Positions 22,374-34,708 of a DNA stretch of 64,000 bases are shown piece after piece. Positions within the stretch are counted from its first letter, which is position 1. Every line of letters begins with the position of its first letter. The stretch spans positions 682,001-746,000 of the forward strand of contig JAWZYU010000059.1 of assembly GCA_038380435.1 (NCBI GenBank). The letters run 5' to 3'. The notes below the pieces were generated by a model that was not told the DNA's origin, searched no databases, and worked only from the letters and a program-made list of their open reading frames with translations. This stretch comes from Ryuthela nishihirai (Eukaryota; Arthropoda; Arachnida; Araneae; Heptathelidae). The position numbers and the translations under genes are program-made.

Positions 22374-23189
22374 TAAGCTTTTCTATGTTGTATGAGACAC
22401 AACCATAACTCTGAGAGAACATCTAAGCAAGGGATGTTAGTACTGAAGCAGATAGTTAGAAATAAATCATTTTCAATGTTGGAAAACTTAATTCAATTTA
22501 GAATATTTTTGTTTGTTCTTGCAGAGAAACTCTAGTAAAGTTTCTGAATTGAACCAGCATGATGTAGTTATACCCACTCTCAAACAGCATAGAAAAGCTT
22601 AGAAACTTTGCCATTGAAAATCTCAGTATTGGAAGGTCAGAAAGAATTAAACTTGCACAGAAAATTTACCACAGATGAACAAGAATTGGAAGATCCTAAC
22701 AGTGAACCTGAGGGAGCTAGCAACATCATTTTTACATGTCTATGTGATAAGAGAAGTAAGATAAAAAAGTATGATCCAGTTCGTCATACTTGACAATCAA
22801 GTAGATAATTGAATTAATGAAGCTGTACTGTACCCACTGCAGCAATGCTTAGTCTTCCTTGAAAATGATTTGTCATCTGTACGTGATTCGTCGTGAACCA
22901 TGCGCACGTCAAGATTTTATTAGGAATGAGGCTGCACCTGTGACAGGCCACGGACTGGTAGACCATTAGTTTAATCTCTAGTGTAATAGAAATCCACTAG
23001 GCTATAATGGAGGAGTCTGAGGGAAATGCAAGAGGAGTCCGAAGTGTTCATTATGAGAGTCGTAACCTTAACCTGAAGGTGTCCATAACCCCTGTTCGAA
23101 TGTTCCAGCATAGATTTAAACAAGCACACCCTACTCAGAGAGGGAGAAACGTGTTCCCTTGGAACCACAGTTCTTAGCGCGATGCTATG
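22374..23189. other. No recognisable feature
   Basis: No motif is recognised. A 61-codon open frame at 22608-22793 (KISVLEGQKELNLHRKF) is unassigned and may be part of an old transposon. Confidence 0.35.
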
Positions 23190-23330
23190 GCCTGATGACA
23201 TTCTTTGGAAGAGATGAGATTCACTTCACTCTCAGTTAATGCAAGCAATTTTGTGCTTCAAATGGAGACAAATCCACATGCAATCGTCCCCACATCACTA
23301 TATGAAGTTAAGGCGTGAATGAAATACTGA
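23190..23330 (+). pseudogene. Possible mariner-like transposase scrap
   Basis: A short translated stretch reads DEIHFTLSVNASN, then NPHAIVPTSLYEVKA. This resembles the mariner-type block around the first catalytic aspartate (consensus like TDEARFTLSGxxNSQNxRxW..NPHA). It is isolated, very decayed and has no visible ends. Confidence 0.4.
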
Positions 23331-24924
23331 GTTTGAAATGGGGATATTTTTCTCTGTGATCACGAGGTTGGGAAAAACAGTAGCTGTCTTTGTGCCTACG
23401 CTCAGAGAAACCCAATCACTGAAGAAATAAAAGAAATAGTGTCTGTATGGCAGAATATGGCTTTCCATTCTCATAATGGAGTGTGACGCATTTTTTGATG
23501 TGTAAAAGAGCCCTGTTTTCATTCCCTGTAATCTAATAACTAATATCCTACTAAATGGTTGCAAATATCTTCAGCTTCCACTGCTCCTTCACAATTTTAT
23601 AGAAGCTCTCCGATAAAACATAATTATCTGTTTCCTTCCTAGACTTCATAAAAGATCATTTGAGGAAGTTTCATGCTATTGCCGTGTACATCCCATAGGT
23701 TAGGATACTGACGTTCTGTTGGCCGGAATGCGATTGATGATGGTTTTGTATTCTGTTTATCATGTATGGTGCGACAAGAATTTATTGTTACCATATATGA
23801 CCTGCTGAAAATAGGTAACTGTGGAAACTGTGGCTGAAAATCCTTCCTTCCTCCCACAATTATATCCCACAAGTTAACCTGGGCACCAATGATAAAATAA
23901 AAGAATTTAATGAAGAATGGTACTAAGGCTATGTACTAAATCTGATATGATTGAAATACTAATTTCTAATTGAAGGACAGTCAGTTAGCCATGATCATAC
24001 CAGCAAATTGGTGAGAGTAGCAAAAGTGGACTATTTGACTCTCATCTCAGAATGATAGAGACACCAGTCTAATCCCTCTTTTCCCTCAAGGATCTCTTGT
24101 CCAAAACTTTAGAGCTTCTGAAACTAACAGAGCTAATTGCCTCTCCAACCCTACTTTTAGAATAGCAGCCACTTAGCTCTGCAAATACTCTTTCAGTGAG
24201 TAAGTAAATCGAATATGCTTTAGAATTGCTAAGAAAGTTTGCCAATGGGTTTAAACGTAATACAACTGAATTTATTAACCATTCAAAACAAAGGGGCTAA
24301 ACCCCTGAATACTGGTAATAATTGAGTACTGAATATCGTCAAATTTGTAATGTTTCACATTTGTCACCCTACGTTGTGATTGATTATATTTTACAGACGA
24401 AGAGAAAACATAGAAATACACTCCTACTAATAACTGGTATTGCTAATAGAAAACGCTCTAAAATAAATGCTCATAAAGCAACTACTGACAAAGCGAAAAT
24501 ATCTCTAGTTGACTTGTAAGCTTCTAAGCTCTCTTAATTCTAACTGTTAATCAAACTGTTATTCTTACAATATTATATTAATTCTTCGTTTAAAGGTGGT
24601 GAGCAAGATATGGTCGGTTTCAAAATGGGTCCTCACTGCCTATCTCCGCTTTAGGCAGGATTGCGTACTGCCAAAGAATCCGTGTTCACTTGAACACTAA
24701 CGTGCACTATGAAACGCTGTCCAGGTGCAACTGAGGAGGTGAAAATATTGAATAGTTCTGGTGTTGTTCAATGCAAGAGTGGATAGTTCACTAGACTCTG
24801 GGTAACAGGTAGCTCTAGGGGTCTAACTTAGATACTAAATTATCGAGCTCAAACTGCTTCAATTTTAAGAAACGACCAAATAGGAATTATGCTTTGTCGT
24901 TTTATAAATTTAGCATACCAAATA
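23331..24924. other. No recognisable feature
   Basis: AT-rich DNA. Frames of up to 88 codons (23298-23564, minus) have no recognised domain. Confidence 0.4.
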
Positions 24925-25205
24925 GAAGAAGTGGAAATTTATCTACTTGGAGAGATAGAGCTTCCGTGTACTAGAAGCTATCCCACTTCCTTTATTAGGT
25001 ATGCCGTCTATTAGGTTGTCGAAGTTCACACATACAAAAAAAAAAGATTGGGGGAGAGGAATTCTGAGGAAACGCAAGTGTCAGAAAGGATGGCTATCAG
25101 CGGCGGCCCCAATAATGACGGCGATTCTGGACAGCGTTCTCACAAGCTTGCCTGACTGAGAAGTTTCATTTGGGGTGAGAGGTTCTATCATACCAATAGG
25201 ATGAA
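24925..25205 (+). repeat. Repeat Y (composite copy B)
   Basis: Matches 52086-52505 in order: a TCTACTTGGAGAGATAGAGC-like start, then GCAAGTGTCAGAnAGGATG, AGCGGCGGC and ACGGCGATTCTGGAC. In both places it lies upstream of repeat X. Unclassified; no coding capacity. Confidence 0.6.
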
Positions 25206-25944
25206 GGCCTCTAGTATTGTCTGCTGAGGGAAGTTGTCGGTTCTTAGAGTTGAAAGGGCTTGCTCTAGCTCTCCTGGAAACTGTTTCGTAAGTCGATACT
25301 TTCACAATTTCACTCGGAAAGCTCCCTGCACTGCGTGCTGGGAGCTTTCCGAGTGAAATTCCACGTTGTGTTATCCTGATAAGGATAACACAACGTAAAG
25401 TGGCTTCCGACGCCACTTTACGTTGTACTAGCGACGCGCTCACCATTGGATGGCACCTTCCTGCTCCCGAAAATTGAATCCAACTCTAAATGATACTCAA
25501 AAAGCTGGTCTCTCTTATTTATACTGCCCACCGACGTTACGTGGTTTATTACCGGTTGAATGAACCTTATATGTTCAGGAGTGGTGTACCTAACAAATTG
25601 GCATCTCAGTGTATACTATATGTTTATGATTTATTTTTCGATTCTGTACCGGTTACTGGCATTCTCAAAGGGGACAACAGCTCCTGTAACTAACTGAAAT
25701 GGATACCTCTTACGCGGTATACATTTGAATCATACTATTGCCAGTAGCAATAACATTATAAGTTGCATTATCCTTATCAGATAGATTGCATTTATTGCCT
25801 TTTTTCACCACTCGTTTTATGGCACTTCACACACTTTTTCTCTTTCCTTGCATTTCTTGGTTCATTTTACTGAAAATTACTTCGGTGATTCCTAAATGGA
25901 ACTATAATTCCTACTTACTAGAGTACTGCAATGTTTTTAGTTTA
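25206..25944 (+). repeat. Repeat X (composite copy B) with inserted hairpins
   Basis: Homologous to 5813-6496 and 53395-54063. Within it, 25306-25426 holds three consecutive perfect hairpins not present in the other copies. Confidence 0.75.
25306..25426. repeat. Cluster of three perfect hairpins
   Basis: Hairpin 1: a 21-bp stem (25306-25326 with 25340-25360) and a 13-nt loop. Hairpin 2: a 15-bp stem (25363-25377 with 25382-25396) and a 4-nt loop. Hairpin 3: a 15-bp stem (25390-25404 with 25412-25426) and a 7-nt loop, sharing bases with hairpin 2. The extra bases are reverse complements of neighbouring repeat X sequence. Confidence 0.95.
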
Positions 25945-26040
25945 TTAATCATCATCACCATCAACAACAAACGATCATCATCAAGCAGCCATGGGCAACG
26001 GAGGTCCAACCACACAGTGCAATATAGAGATACAAATCAT
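25945..26040 (-). mobile_element. RTE-like LINE 3' tail fragment, reversed (copy B)
   Basis: Same arrangement as at 6497: an ATC/GAT-rich microsatellite followed, on the minus strand, by GTGGTTGGACCTCCGT-type LINE terminus. Confidence 0.72.
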
Positions 26041-26104
26041 TACTGTATAATTCAGATAAATCATGCTTGGATATATCCCTCTAAATACTCTATTTACAAG
26101 AATT

Positions 26105-26741
26105 TAAGTTGAATTTTAAATTAACATCAGCGAAATATCAAATTGGAGCAGGATACGAAAACGTAACTTTGAAAGATGGACGAAGTTATTAAACTCCACA
26201 GTAAGCCACTCACTAACGATGAACTTCAGGATTTTAGAATTCAACGCTGCTTTTGAAGAACAACAAGAATCTGAAACAGAAATAGTGTTGCCACTTAAAT
26301 TTTGGATGAAGCCCTTTTCACTGCACAAATAACGCATGGATTTGTTGAAGGATCATGATATTGATATTTCGTGACAGGATGCCATAAGACAATGTTGTGC
26401 CAGTTAATGAAATGCTACAAATAAACATTACGCACAAAACACAGGCAAGCAATGCAAAACAGATAGTTTCGCTCCATATTAGGAAATAAACTGTAAAATT
26501 AATTAATCGATCACATATTTATATACATAATTATGCATATATGTAATCATTAAATAAATATTGAGAATTATAATTATTTTTGTTGAAATAAAACATCTGT
26601 AACGAAACCAAGAAAAGGAAAAAAAGATCAATAAGATAGGCGAAAATACAAACAAATAAAAAATCCCTTCGTTTTACGCGGAAATTCGTTTAACGATGAT
26701 CTCTCTGAAACTCATCTCCCGCATTAAATGAGACTTATCTA
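26105..26741 (+). mobile_element. pogo/Tigger-like relic (copy B)
   Basis: The decayed transposase tail at 26173-26415 starts MDEVIKLHSKPLTNDELQD, with a frameshift before FNAAFEEQQESE and stops later. The terminal repeat at the right end has mutated (GAGACTTATCTATA in place of GAGAGTTACCTGTA). Confidence 0.62.
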
Positions 26742-27100
26742 TATAACTGTTTCATTTCTGAATTATATATTAATTGGTATTTTCATATATAACTACCACA
26801 AAATATATATATTAATTTAATAGAAATATTTGTCTTTCGTTCAATCACTAACCCAGAATACAATATAGTAGAAGACTATATATCACGGATGTATCTTAAT
26901 GATACATTCAAGGTTGAAGAAAAACGAAATTTCATCAACGATATGTTCACGCTTTCAGTACCGTATGTTGGATTATCATCACTACAGCTATTGATAATAT
27001 CCTCCCTATGTGATTCTGATGTTCCTATAGGTTCGGATCACAAATTAGCCTGCATTGCAAATTTTCTCCACTAACGCTTCTGGTCAGTAAATGTTCGGCA

Positions 27101-27920
27101 CAAACTGGAAAGATAGCTGTGTAGCAATCCCCAGTAATGACGCATAGAACCGTCCGGGTCTAGCACATAATGTCCGACCCCGCCTTCCCTTGGAGCATGC
27201 CGTTAGTACCTTTCGAAAAGTTTTTTCCAAAAGAGATATTCTCTTTTCGGAGGAAACAGAAGTGGAGGTCTGTCAGACCGGTGTACCCTGTTGATCTGGT
27301 CATCTATGGCCACATTGTTTCTTTTTGCCTGCCCTGTTGAGGAATGGTAAACTTCACAGGGTCTTGGTGATGAACATTTACCCCTATGACACTGGACTGA
27401 TTTACGGCTTTGAGCTTGATTATGGATTCTTAATTTGCTGCAGAAGTGGACATATGTTGAGTGAGAATTTTCCGCTGTGTTTTCTGTTTGCTTGTGGGTT
27501 GCCAGTCCTAAGTGAACAGAGGCACGGGAAACCTTATATCAGCTGGTGGATAAATCTGATCCTAGGCCATCACAGCTTCCTAAACTCTCACTTAGCTAGT
27601 TGGGTATCGCTAATCCTAAATTGGAGTAATGTGTCAGAGGCAGGTCTTACGGCCCTTGAAAAAGTCCACTTGAAAACGGTGGTGCCTAAAGTTCCTACCA
27701 ACATAGATCACTTCAACCTGTAGCAGTGGAGGAACAGGTCTTTGCCCCATGCCTGCTATCACGGGGCTGTTTGATATTGTTGGCCCTAACTTTCTCAATT
27801 AACCTAGATTCTTCAAAAAATCCTACTAGTCATTTTCTCTCTGCGGGTACATGAAACGTGAGGACGTTACGTTGAGATTATTCTATTGATGTCCTCACGC
27901 AGGAATTCCAGCGTTATAAG
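27101..27920 (+). mobile_element. RTE-like LINE, copy B (5' part only)
   Basis: LINE leader plus the conserved open stretch (27325-27720: VLVMNIYPYDTGLIYGFELD, LPVLSEQRHGKPYISWW, LNWSNVSEAGLTALEKV). It ends at the endonuclease start, after the position equivalent to SLDVLMQEFQRY. A frameshift near 27680 relative to copies D and F closes the frame before the endonuclease. Confidence 0.78.
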
Positions 27921-28165
27921 CTAAAAAAAAACCTCCAAATACCCCAGACAGCAATCCAACCGAGCATTTGTGGTTTGTGTGGAACAGCATATCTGATCTG
28001 CAGAGGCTAAGCCATGTAACTTACAAGAGTTAAAGGATCTGCTGGTAACATGTTGGTATCAGATACTACAAGACACCTTTAGAAATCTTGTAGCATCCAT
28101 GCCTCGCTGGGTAGCAGTTGTTTTGGCGGCACGTGGAGGACCAACATTATATTAGGCAGCTGGTC
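27921..28165 (+). pseudogene. Tc1-like transposase C-terminal relic
   Basis: The frame reads PDSNPTEHLWFVWNSIS (third catalytic motif region, PDxNPxEHLW), and later CWYQILQDTFRNLVASMPRW and VAVVLAARGGPTLY plus a stop. This is a different Tc1 family from the copies at 2.1 and 42 kb. Only the last quarter of the gene remains, abutting LINE copy B. Confidence 0.75.
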
Positions 28166-29164
28166 ATAATGTTTGGGCACTTTGGTGCAAATAAATTAGA
28201 CAGATAACTTTATATTCCGTCAAAATTTCCTATAAAAAGCATATTTTAGAAGCTGCGGAACATCGAATTTGGCTTTCTCCTGATATGACAAAAATTCGCT
28301 ACTTTGTTATCTAGGCAGTGTATATTAATTGAAACGCTTCAACTTTCAGATGCTAGAGCTATGGGTGAGGAGGACTCCTGTTTCGGTAATGCAACTTTTA
28401 TGATGCATATTGATAAAGAAGTTTAAAATGCCTTTCTGTCTCAAAACCATAAAGATAAAAAAGCCCGATTTCATTGATAGTGGTTTCATTTTCGGATGAA
28501 GGTGATCATATTCACGTGAGATCATTGCAGTCGCTACCTTGATTATGATGAAACGTATTGCTTGTGAACTACAAAAAATGACTTCATGGGCCATATGTCC
28601 GAGAATCCTTACCGCACAGTATTTCAGGAGAATTAATGTCAAAGAATTTGAAATTCTGCCCCTTGGGGTTCACCTTTTGGTGATTTTTGTCTTGTCCTTT
28701 GCGACTCATGCCACTTATTGCACACCCATAGATGGAAAAGGTTATGGGATCTTTTATCCTGGTACTTCGAAAAATAATTATTATGCTACATGCCAGAATT
28801 TCAAAAAAATAGAAAAAGGGAAAAATATGGGAATTCCCTCAATGCTAAATTAGGGGTCATTTTTTTCAGTTTCAATTTGAGGCCAAAGGATCGATTGATT
28901 ACATGGCGTGAATGAAGTGATCAGATATCACCTACTTAAGAATAGGCTAATGAGGAAACCACCTCAAACTCCAAACATAGAAAGTTCCCTAAACCGTTCT
29001 CTTTATTTACAATATACAAAATAGATTCAAACAATGTACATTTTGGAGAAGTATTTTAAAAAAATCCAATAGTGCATAACGTATATTATTATTTAACTAA
29101 ATGAAGAAAAATCGTAAATAATATGCAGGATGAAAAATCGTAAGCATAGATAGAGAAAATATTG
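28166..29164. other. No recognisable feature
   Basis: Contains opposed open frames near 28346-28853 with no recognised motif. Confidence 0.4.
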
Positions 29165-29262
29165 ACTTGATCCGGGTGGAGTACGAACCTACGACCTTCT
29201 GATGGCATGTCAGGTACTACCCGTATCCCTGAGCCACCAGCTGTCGACCCAGATCTCTTCTA
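29165..29262 (-). mobile_element. Possible third tRNA-derived SINE head (SINE-C)
   Basis: On the minus strand: an A-box-like GGTGGCTCAGGGATACGGG, an arm CTGACATGCCATCAG, and a B-box-like GGTTCGTACTCC. The distances are those of a tRNA, but the acceptor and D/T stems do not pair well, so it is not a working tRNA. Only one copy is seen in the window. Confidence 0.5.
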
Positions 29263-30395
29263 TTGATTGCTTTATACCACGGAGTCATACATTGGAAGTT
29301 GCCTTAACTACAATTGAAGATGCTGGTCGACAAAACATTTCTAGATATAACCCTGGGCTAGTTGCAATGAGTCCCAGGTTTACAAGTCATTTTCTGTGCA
29401 TTTTCTAATATTGAAAATTACACTCCCTCTATTTGTATAACATGAAACCTATAGTTTTATGTATTGCTTCAACAGTGATTTGAAATGCACAAATTTCAAA
29501 TATTTCTTATATCCACTAAGTTATTACTATAAGCTTACAGGAGTATTGTCAGTTTATTTTGGATCAATTCATATATAAAGATTAAATGACATCAAGTTTT
29601 TAAAAAGTAATATTTTTCATTTTATTCTGAAAGTGATCAGTGTAGTTATAAAGACAATTTCATAACTTTTAACTTACCTTTAAAAGTTTTAGATATTTCA
29701 GTATATTTTTTCAACGAAACGCTAAAATTTACTTTTGTCTTATGCTTGCAGTTAAAGGAAGATCATTAAAAGAGGAGTAAAAATGGCTACCAGTATAAAT
29801 TATAACATTTTTCAATGTAGTGTTATACATCCGTTTAATCAAAAGTGCCACAACTGAGATTCTCCGATTCTACTTCAGTGACTTACAATGTAAGTTGCTA
29901 AAATTTAAGATAAAAATATATCACTATATCACTAATAAATTTCATAGCAAGTTTCCGTAACTTAAATAATGTCGCATCATGACCGGATTGTCCCTTTCAT
30001 TTATGTAACATATTTTGTGTAAGAATCTTCCCTTGTTTTCTGATGTAAGCATATCAAATCATTGTTAAGGTAGTAACAGTTAATTACAAGGATAATATAT
30101 TTAAAAAAAAATGATTTTTGTAATCGGAAAATGCAAAAATATACTAATCGCAGAAATAAATATAGCATTTTAATATTATTTTAAAATTTTTAATGTCCAT
30201 AACATTAAAATATATATGTATTTATATTAAAAGGTAAGGATTTCCACATTAGAACATATCCTCTCCACTCAAAGCTCATGTACACTAAATGATATATGCA
30301 CTCTTTAGGAACTCGTTCATAAAAAACTAGAGGCCATTTCATTAAGTATGTTAGGCAATGTTATGTCAATAATAATTCAGATACATAACTTATGA
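29263..30395. other. No recognisable feature
   Basis: AT-rich DNA with no open frame of interest. Confidence 0.45.
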
Positions 30396-32807
30396 TCATC
30401 ATCATAACCATCAAGCAGCCATGGGCTATGGAGGTCCACGCACACCGTGCAATTTAGTTTTCCAACATTTCAGTCCTGAGCTTCATCTACTGAGTTTTAA
30501 GATCCAGTCCGATATTGTGTGTCCACTGCTTCCTAGGTTTTCCCTCTTTCTGAGAACTTTAGACACATTGTTCATAACCCTATTCGCTAATCTATAATTA
30601 TCCATATGGCAACATGGCCAAACCAATGGAGTCTCTCTGCACAATAACGCTGCTCAAAGGAGGTTGACGATTCCTTTGCCTAACCTCATCATTCCTTACC
30701 AAATTAAACCACCAAATGCCCATGATATTGCGCAAGCATCAATAATCAAAAGCATTAAGGTTTTTGGCATTTGGTTTACAATGAATCAAGACTTACAAAG
30801 AATCCCACTTTCAATACCATAACTAAGCCTAGAAAGAACCAAACTATTATACAATCTAGTTTTAGTCTTTAGGTGTATACGCCTATTTCTCCACAATCTC
30901 CATAGATTCTTAAATGTCCCGGCAGCAATCCCTATTCGTCTCTTAATCTCATGCCGCACATCACCATTATCTGTTACATAGCTCCCAAGATAATTAAACT
31001 GTGACTACTGCTCAAGACTGCAACCATTCAGATTAACTGAATCACAGCCTGCCTGACCAATTTTCATTACTTTAGTTTTCTCTCTGTTTATAATCAAACC
31101 TACTCTACTACCAGTCTCATCAACAGCTCGAATGAAGGAGTTCATCTCATCAACATCATTTGTCAAAAGGGCTAAATTATCAGCATAATCTAAATCAGAA
31201 ATTTTCGTATCCAAGTCCATTTAAGGCCAAAATCTTTCCCTTGAAGTGAATTTCGCATAACATAATCAATAACCAAGCTAAACGGAAAAGGAGACAAATT
31301 GCACCCTTGTCGAACACCAGAAGCAATGCTAAACCAATTGCTACAAGCCTTACCAACTCTCACACACGACTCATTGTTATTATAGAGAGCTTTCATTATG
31401 TTAACTAACTTGTGTGGTATACCATATGATCTTCCAATCAACCACAAATTATGACGATCAACAGAATCGAAAGCCTTTTTGAAATCAACAAACTAGCAAC
31501 TAAAAGGTTTCTGAAACTCTAAACATTTCTCAAGAATCTGCCTAAGTGAAAATATCTGATCCACACATTCCTTACCACTTCTGAATCCACATTGCTCATC
31601 ACGCAATTGACTGTCAACCAGATTCTTAATTCTATTAAGCACAATCATGGAAAGAACTTTACCTGGAACAGAGAGTAGGCTGATACCACTATAATTATCA
31701 CAAGAACTGCGATCACCTTTTTTGAAAATAGGGATAACAATAGCTCTGGTAAAATCCATAGGAACCATGCCTTTATCATAAAAGATATTCAGAATTTCAG
31801 TCATCCAAGTGGTAACCGAAACATTCCCAGCTCTAAGCATTTCCGTAATAATTTTATCTACCCCTGGGGATTTATGAAGCTTAAGTTTAGAAATAGCCAA
31901 AATAACTTCAGATTTTGTTATAGGGCCAACATTAACGCCACCAATGCATCTATCATCATTGCAAACAATGGGAGTACTACTAACCGCATTGTTTAGAACA
32001 TCAATGAAATGCTCAGCTCAACTAGCTATGACAGAATCCTCCTCTTCTATAACCTTACCTTGTTTATCCTTCAGTCCCTGTATACCTGTCCGTTTTCTAC
32101 CACACAAAACATTAACTCTCTGGTACAGCTCTCTGCTGTTGTGCTGTCTAATTGCTTCCTCGGCTTTGTCAGCCAAACCATCAAGCCAAAGATTCTTATC
32201 AGCAGCTAACTGATCTTTTACACGTTTATTAAGTTCTCTGTAATGCTTTCTATTAGGACTAGTAGGGTGTTGATTAAGGACATTCCTGCAGTTCTTTCTT
32301 TCCGAAATAAGCTCAAGTGCCTTATCACTCAGATAATTCTGTCTCCTCTGCTCCTTTTTTCATAAAAGAGTACTGTTAGTGTCCAAAAACGCCTGTTTAA
32401 AACGGCCCCATTCTTCCTCAACTTCAGTAGTAAGCATACCATGACTGTCATAATGATTAAGAAACCTATCATGGTAAGCTTTAGCTATAACTGGGTCTTT
32501 CAGAGCTTCAGTATTAAAATTTTTTAATCCTAGCACAACACTTTTTAAGTTTAAGTTGAAAGACACTTTTAACAAGGTAATGGTCAGATCCAATTTCAGT
32601 TCCCCTATATGACCTGGTATTCCTAACAGAACTAGCCCATTTGCTGTTAATTAATATAAAATCAATCATATTTTTATGAAGCCCGTCAGGTGAAACCTAT
32701 ATGTACTTACGTATGTCGCGGTGTTTGTAATAAATGTTAGTTATTCTGAATCCATTGAGTTTACTTACCTGTAGGAGATGTTGTCCATTGCCATTGCAGC
32801 TACCAAT
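30396..32807 (-). mobile_element. RTE-like LINE, copy G (5'-truncated)
   Basis: Reads 5' to 3' on the minus strand from the last part of the endonuclease (LQVSKLNGFRITNIYYKHRD near 32720-32800), through the linker and the reverse transcriptase, to the standard 3' terminus (CCATGGCTGCTTGATGGTTA, GAT-rich) at 30396. The 5' end is a fold-back. Recognisable reverse transcriptase blocks: SKLKLHKSPGVDKI, NYSGISLLSVPGKVLS, GFRSGKECVDQIFSLRQILE, SGVRQGCNLSPF. Confidence 0.88.
31005..31900 (-). pseudogene. RTE-like reverse transcriptase, broken (copy G)
   Basis: Copies LINE RNA into DNA at the target site when intact. Three overlapping frames (31900-31493, 31447-31190, 31220-31005) cover the palm domain. 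The order is EMLRAGNVSVTTWMTEILN, VIPIFKKGDRSSCDNYSG, GFRSGKECVDQ, VRQGCNLSPF and ISDLDYADNLALL. The catalytic box reads YADN where active enzymes have YADD. Frameshifts separate the pieces. Inactive. Confidence 0.85.
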
Positions 32808-32834
32808 AAAAAAAGGTATTGGTAGCTGCAATGG
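32791..32834. repeat. Fold-back at LINE copy G 5' end
   Basis: A perfect 17-bp inverted repeat (32791-32807 with 32818-32834) around a 10-nt A-rich loop. The stem is endonuclease coding sequence, so the second arm is an inverted copy of the LINE's own end. Confidence 0.92.
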
Positions 32835-32854
32835 TAAAAAGGCGAAAGAAAAAG

Positions 32855-33290
32855 GCCCACGGTCAGTAGGGGACACCACTGTGTTTGGAAAGGCCGCCGT
32901 CCGTCGGATGGGACGTTCAGCCATGGCTCCGTATGTGGGAGAGCACTGTGCACGTTAAAGAACACGCTGGATGGCCTTGACGGGAGGCTACGATCTGTCT
33001 CCCAACAGCTGTTCCAATGGGTCTCCTCCCCCAACCTTCTCTGAGCCTTCGTGATTTTTGTTACCTGGCCATTTAGCCCATTGTGTGCAAAAAAAGTGCC
33101 GCTCAGAGGTAAAAGAATCCAACGTTAAAGAACACTTTGAATGGTCTTGACGGGAAGCTACCATCTGTCTCCCAACAGCTGTTCCAGTGGGTCCCCTCCC
33201 CCAACTTTCTCTGAGCCTTCGGGGTCCTTGTGACCCTGCCATTTAGCCCTTGGTGTGCAAAGAAGTGAAGCTCAGAGGTAAAAGATCACA
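32855..33290 (+). mobile_element. SINE-A, 5'-truncated, with doubled tail
   Basis: Begins in the body at CCCACGGTCAGTAGGGGACA, runs through CGTCGGATGGGACGTT, and has two tail blocks starting at 32998 and 33168, 170 bp apart. It abuts the LINE fold-back directly. Confidence 0.85.
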
Positions 33291-34012
33291 ACCGAACACT
33301 ATGAACGTTGGGTTTCCTTATTGCTTTTTTACGAATAGACTTCGAATATTCTTTTAATTCCGTTTTTTTTTCATTTCAAAGGAGAAAGAATAGAAATATA
33401 AAAACTAATTCTGAATAAATTCTGATATCAAGTATAAATATATATATACTTATTGGCTGTTACAATTTCCTGCGTGAGATCTGTTGATTTGAGATTTAAT
33501 TTAATTTTTCATCATCACTCTAGTTTGTGTTTTTCACTCTGTTATGGGAATCTATAACATAACTCTTCACTGATCTGACACGTGAGTACTCCTCGAGTGG
33601 AAGTTATGGATTATTAGCGCTCAGAATTTAGCTCCTTTTTTCATTTATTTCAAGATTTTATAAACTTTATATGACATGTAATAGCAAATGCAATGTGAAA
33701 CATGTATGTCTTTTCGTTGTTGAATAAACTGGTATCATGACTATTAAAAAAATTTTTACTGGGGGCTAACAGTCCTGAACACACCGTAGTTTTCGCATGT
33801 TTATCTTGTTCTAAAAATTTGAAGCCAAAGAATCATTAAATACGTAAAACTGTAAAGTATCTTTTAATCAGATTTCAAACTTTTACTTTCTGTTATAAAT
33901 TACCTGAACAGAATCATCTATAAATTGTATGATGATATGACATACTGATAAATTAAGAAAAACTGATTTTTCTTAAATTATTTAAATATGTATCTCCATA
34001 CATACAAAATCC
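33291..34012. other. No recognisable feature
   Basis: AT-rich DNA between two LINE copies. Nothing is recognised. Confidence 0.45.
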
Positions 34013-34102
34013 TCTTGAAGCCATGGATTATGGAGATCCTACCAGACAGTGTAATTTTCCTCTCCAGACATGTCTCTTCTGAGCTACAGCAGCTTCATTT
34101 GT

Positions 34103-34543
34103 CTACTGTAGATCAATTCTAGCAAGGTTCTTTTTGACATTGTATGCCCATCGCATCCTAAATGTCACCCTTTTTCTGTAACCCTTACGCACATTGTTCA
34201 TCATCCTGTTTTCCAATCTGCAACTGTACATACGGGCAACATGACCAAACAAACGCAGTCTCTCTCTTCTCAACATGCTACTCAAAGGAGGTTGATGAAT
34301 CCGTCTAGGCTCATCACTATTTATAAAATCAAGCCACTTAATGCCTAAGATACTGCGCAAGCATCTAGAATCAAAGGCATCAAGTTCTTTCTTATCCTGT
34401 TTACAAAGGGTCCATGTTTCGCTACCATAACTAATCTTAGAAATAACCAAACTATTATACAGCCTAATTTTAGTCTTTAGGGTTACATGTCTATTTATCC
34501 ACACTCTCCGTAGATTGTTGAAAGTCCCAGCAGCATATTCCAT
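34103..34543 (-). pseudogene. RTE-like LINE C-terminal domain (copy D)
   Basis: A 146-codon frame with the typical post-polymerase region: FNNLRRVWINRHVTLKTKIR, LYNSLVISKISYGSETWTL, AFDSRCLRSILGIKW and RRERLRLFGHVARM. The SYGSETW and FGHVARM motifs are common in invertebrate RTE-like ORF2 proteins. A Cys/His cluster is not evident. Confidence 0.85.
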
Positions 34544-34708
34544 ATTCTTCTGTTTTTCTCATGCCACACATAACCAATATTTATTACGTAGCTTCCAAGA
34601 AAATTAAACTGACACACTTTCTCATGAGTACAGTCATTCAAAGCAACTGAAGCACCATCTGCCTGATCAATTTTCATCATTTTAGTTTTTTCTCTCTTTA
34701 TCATAAAC

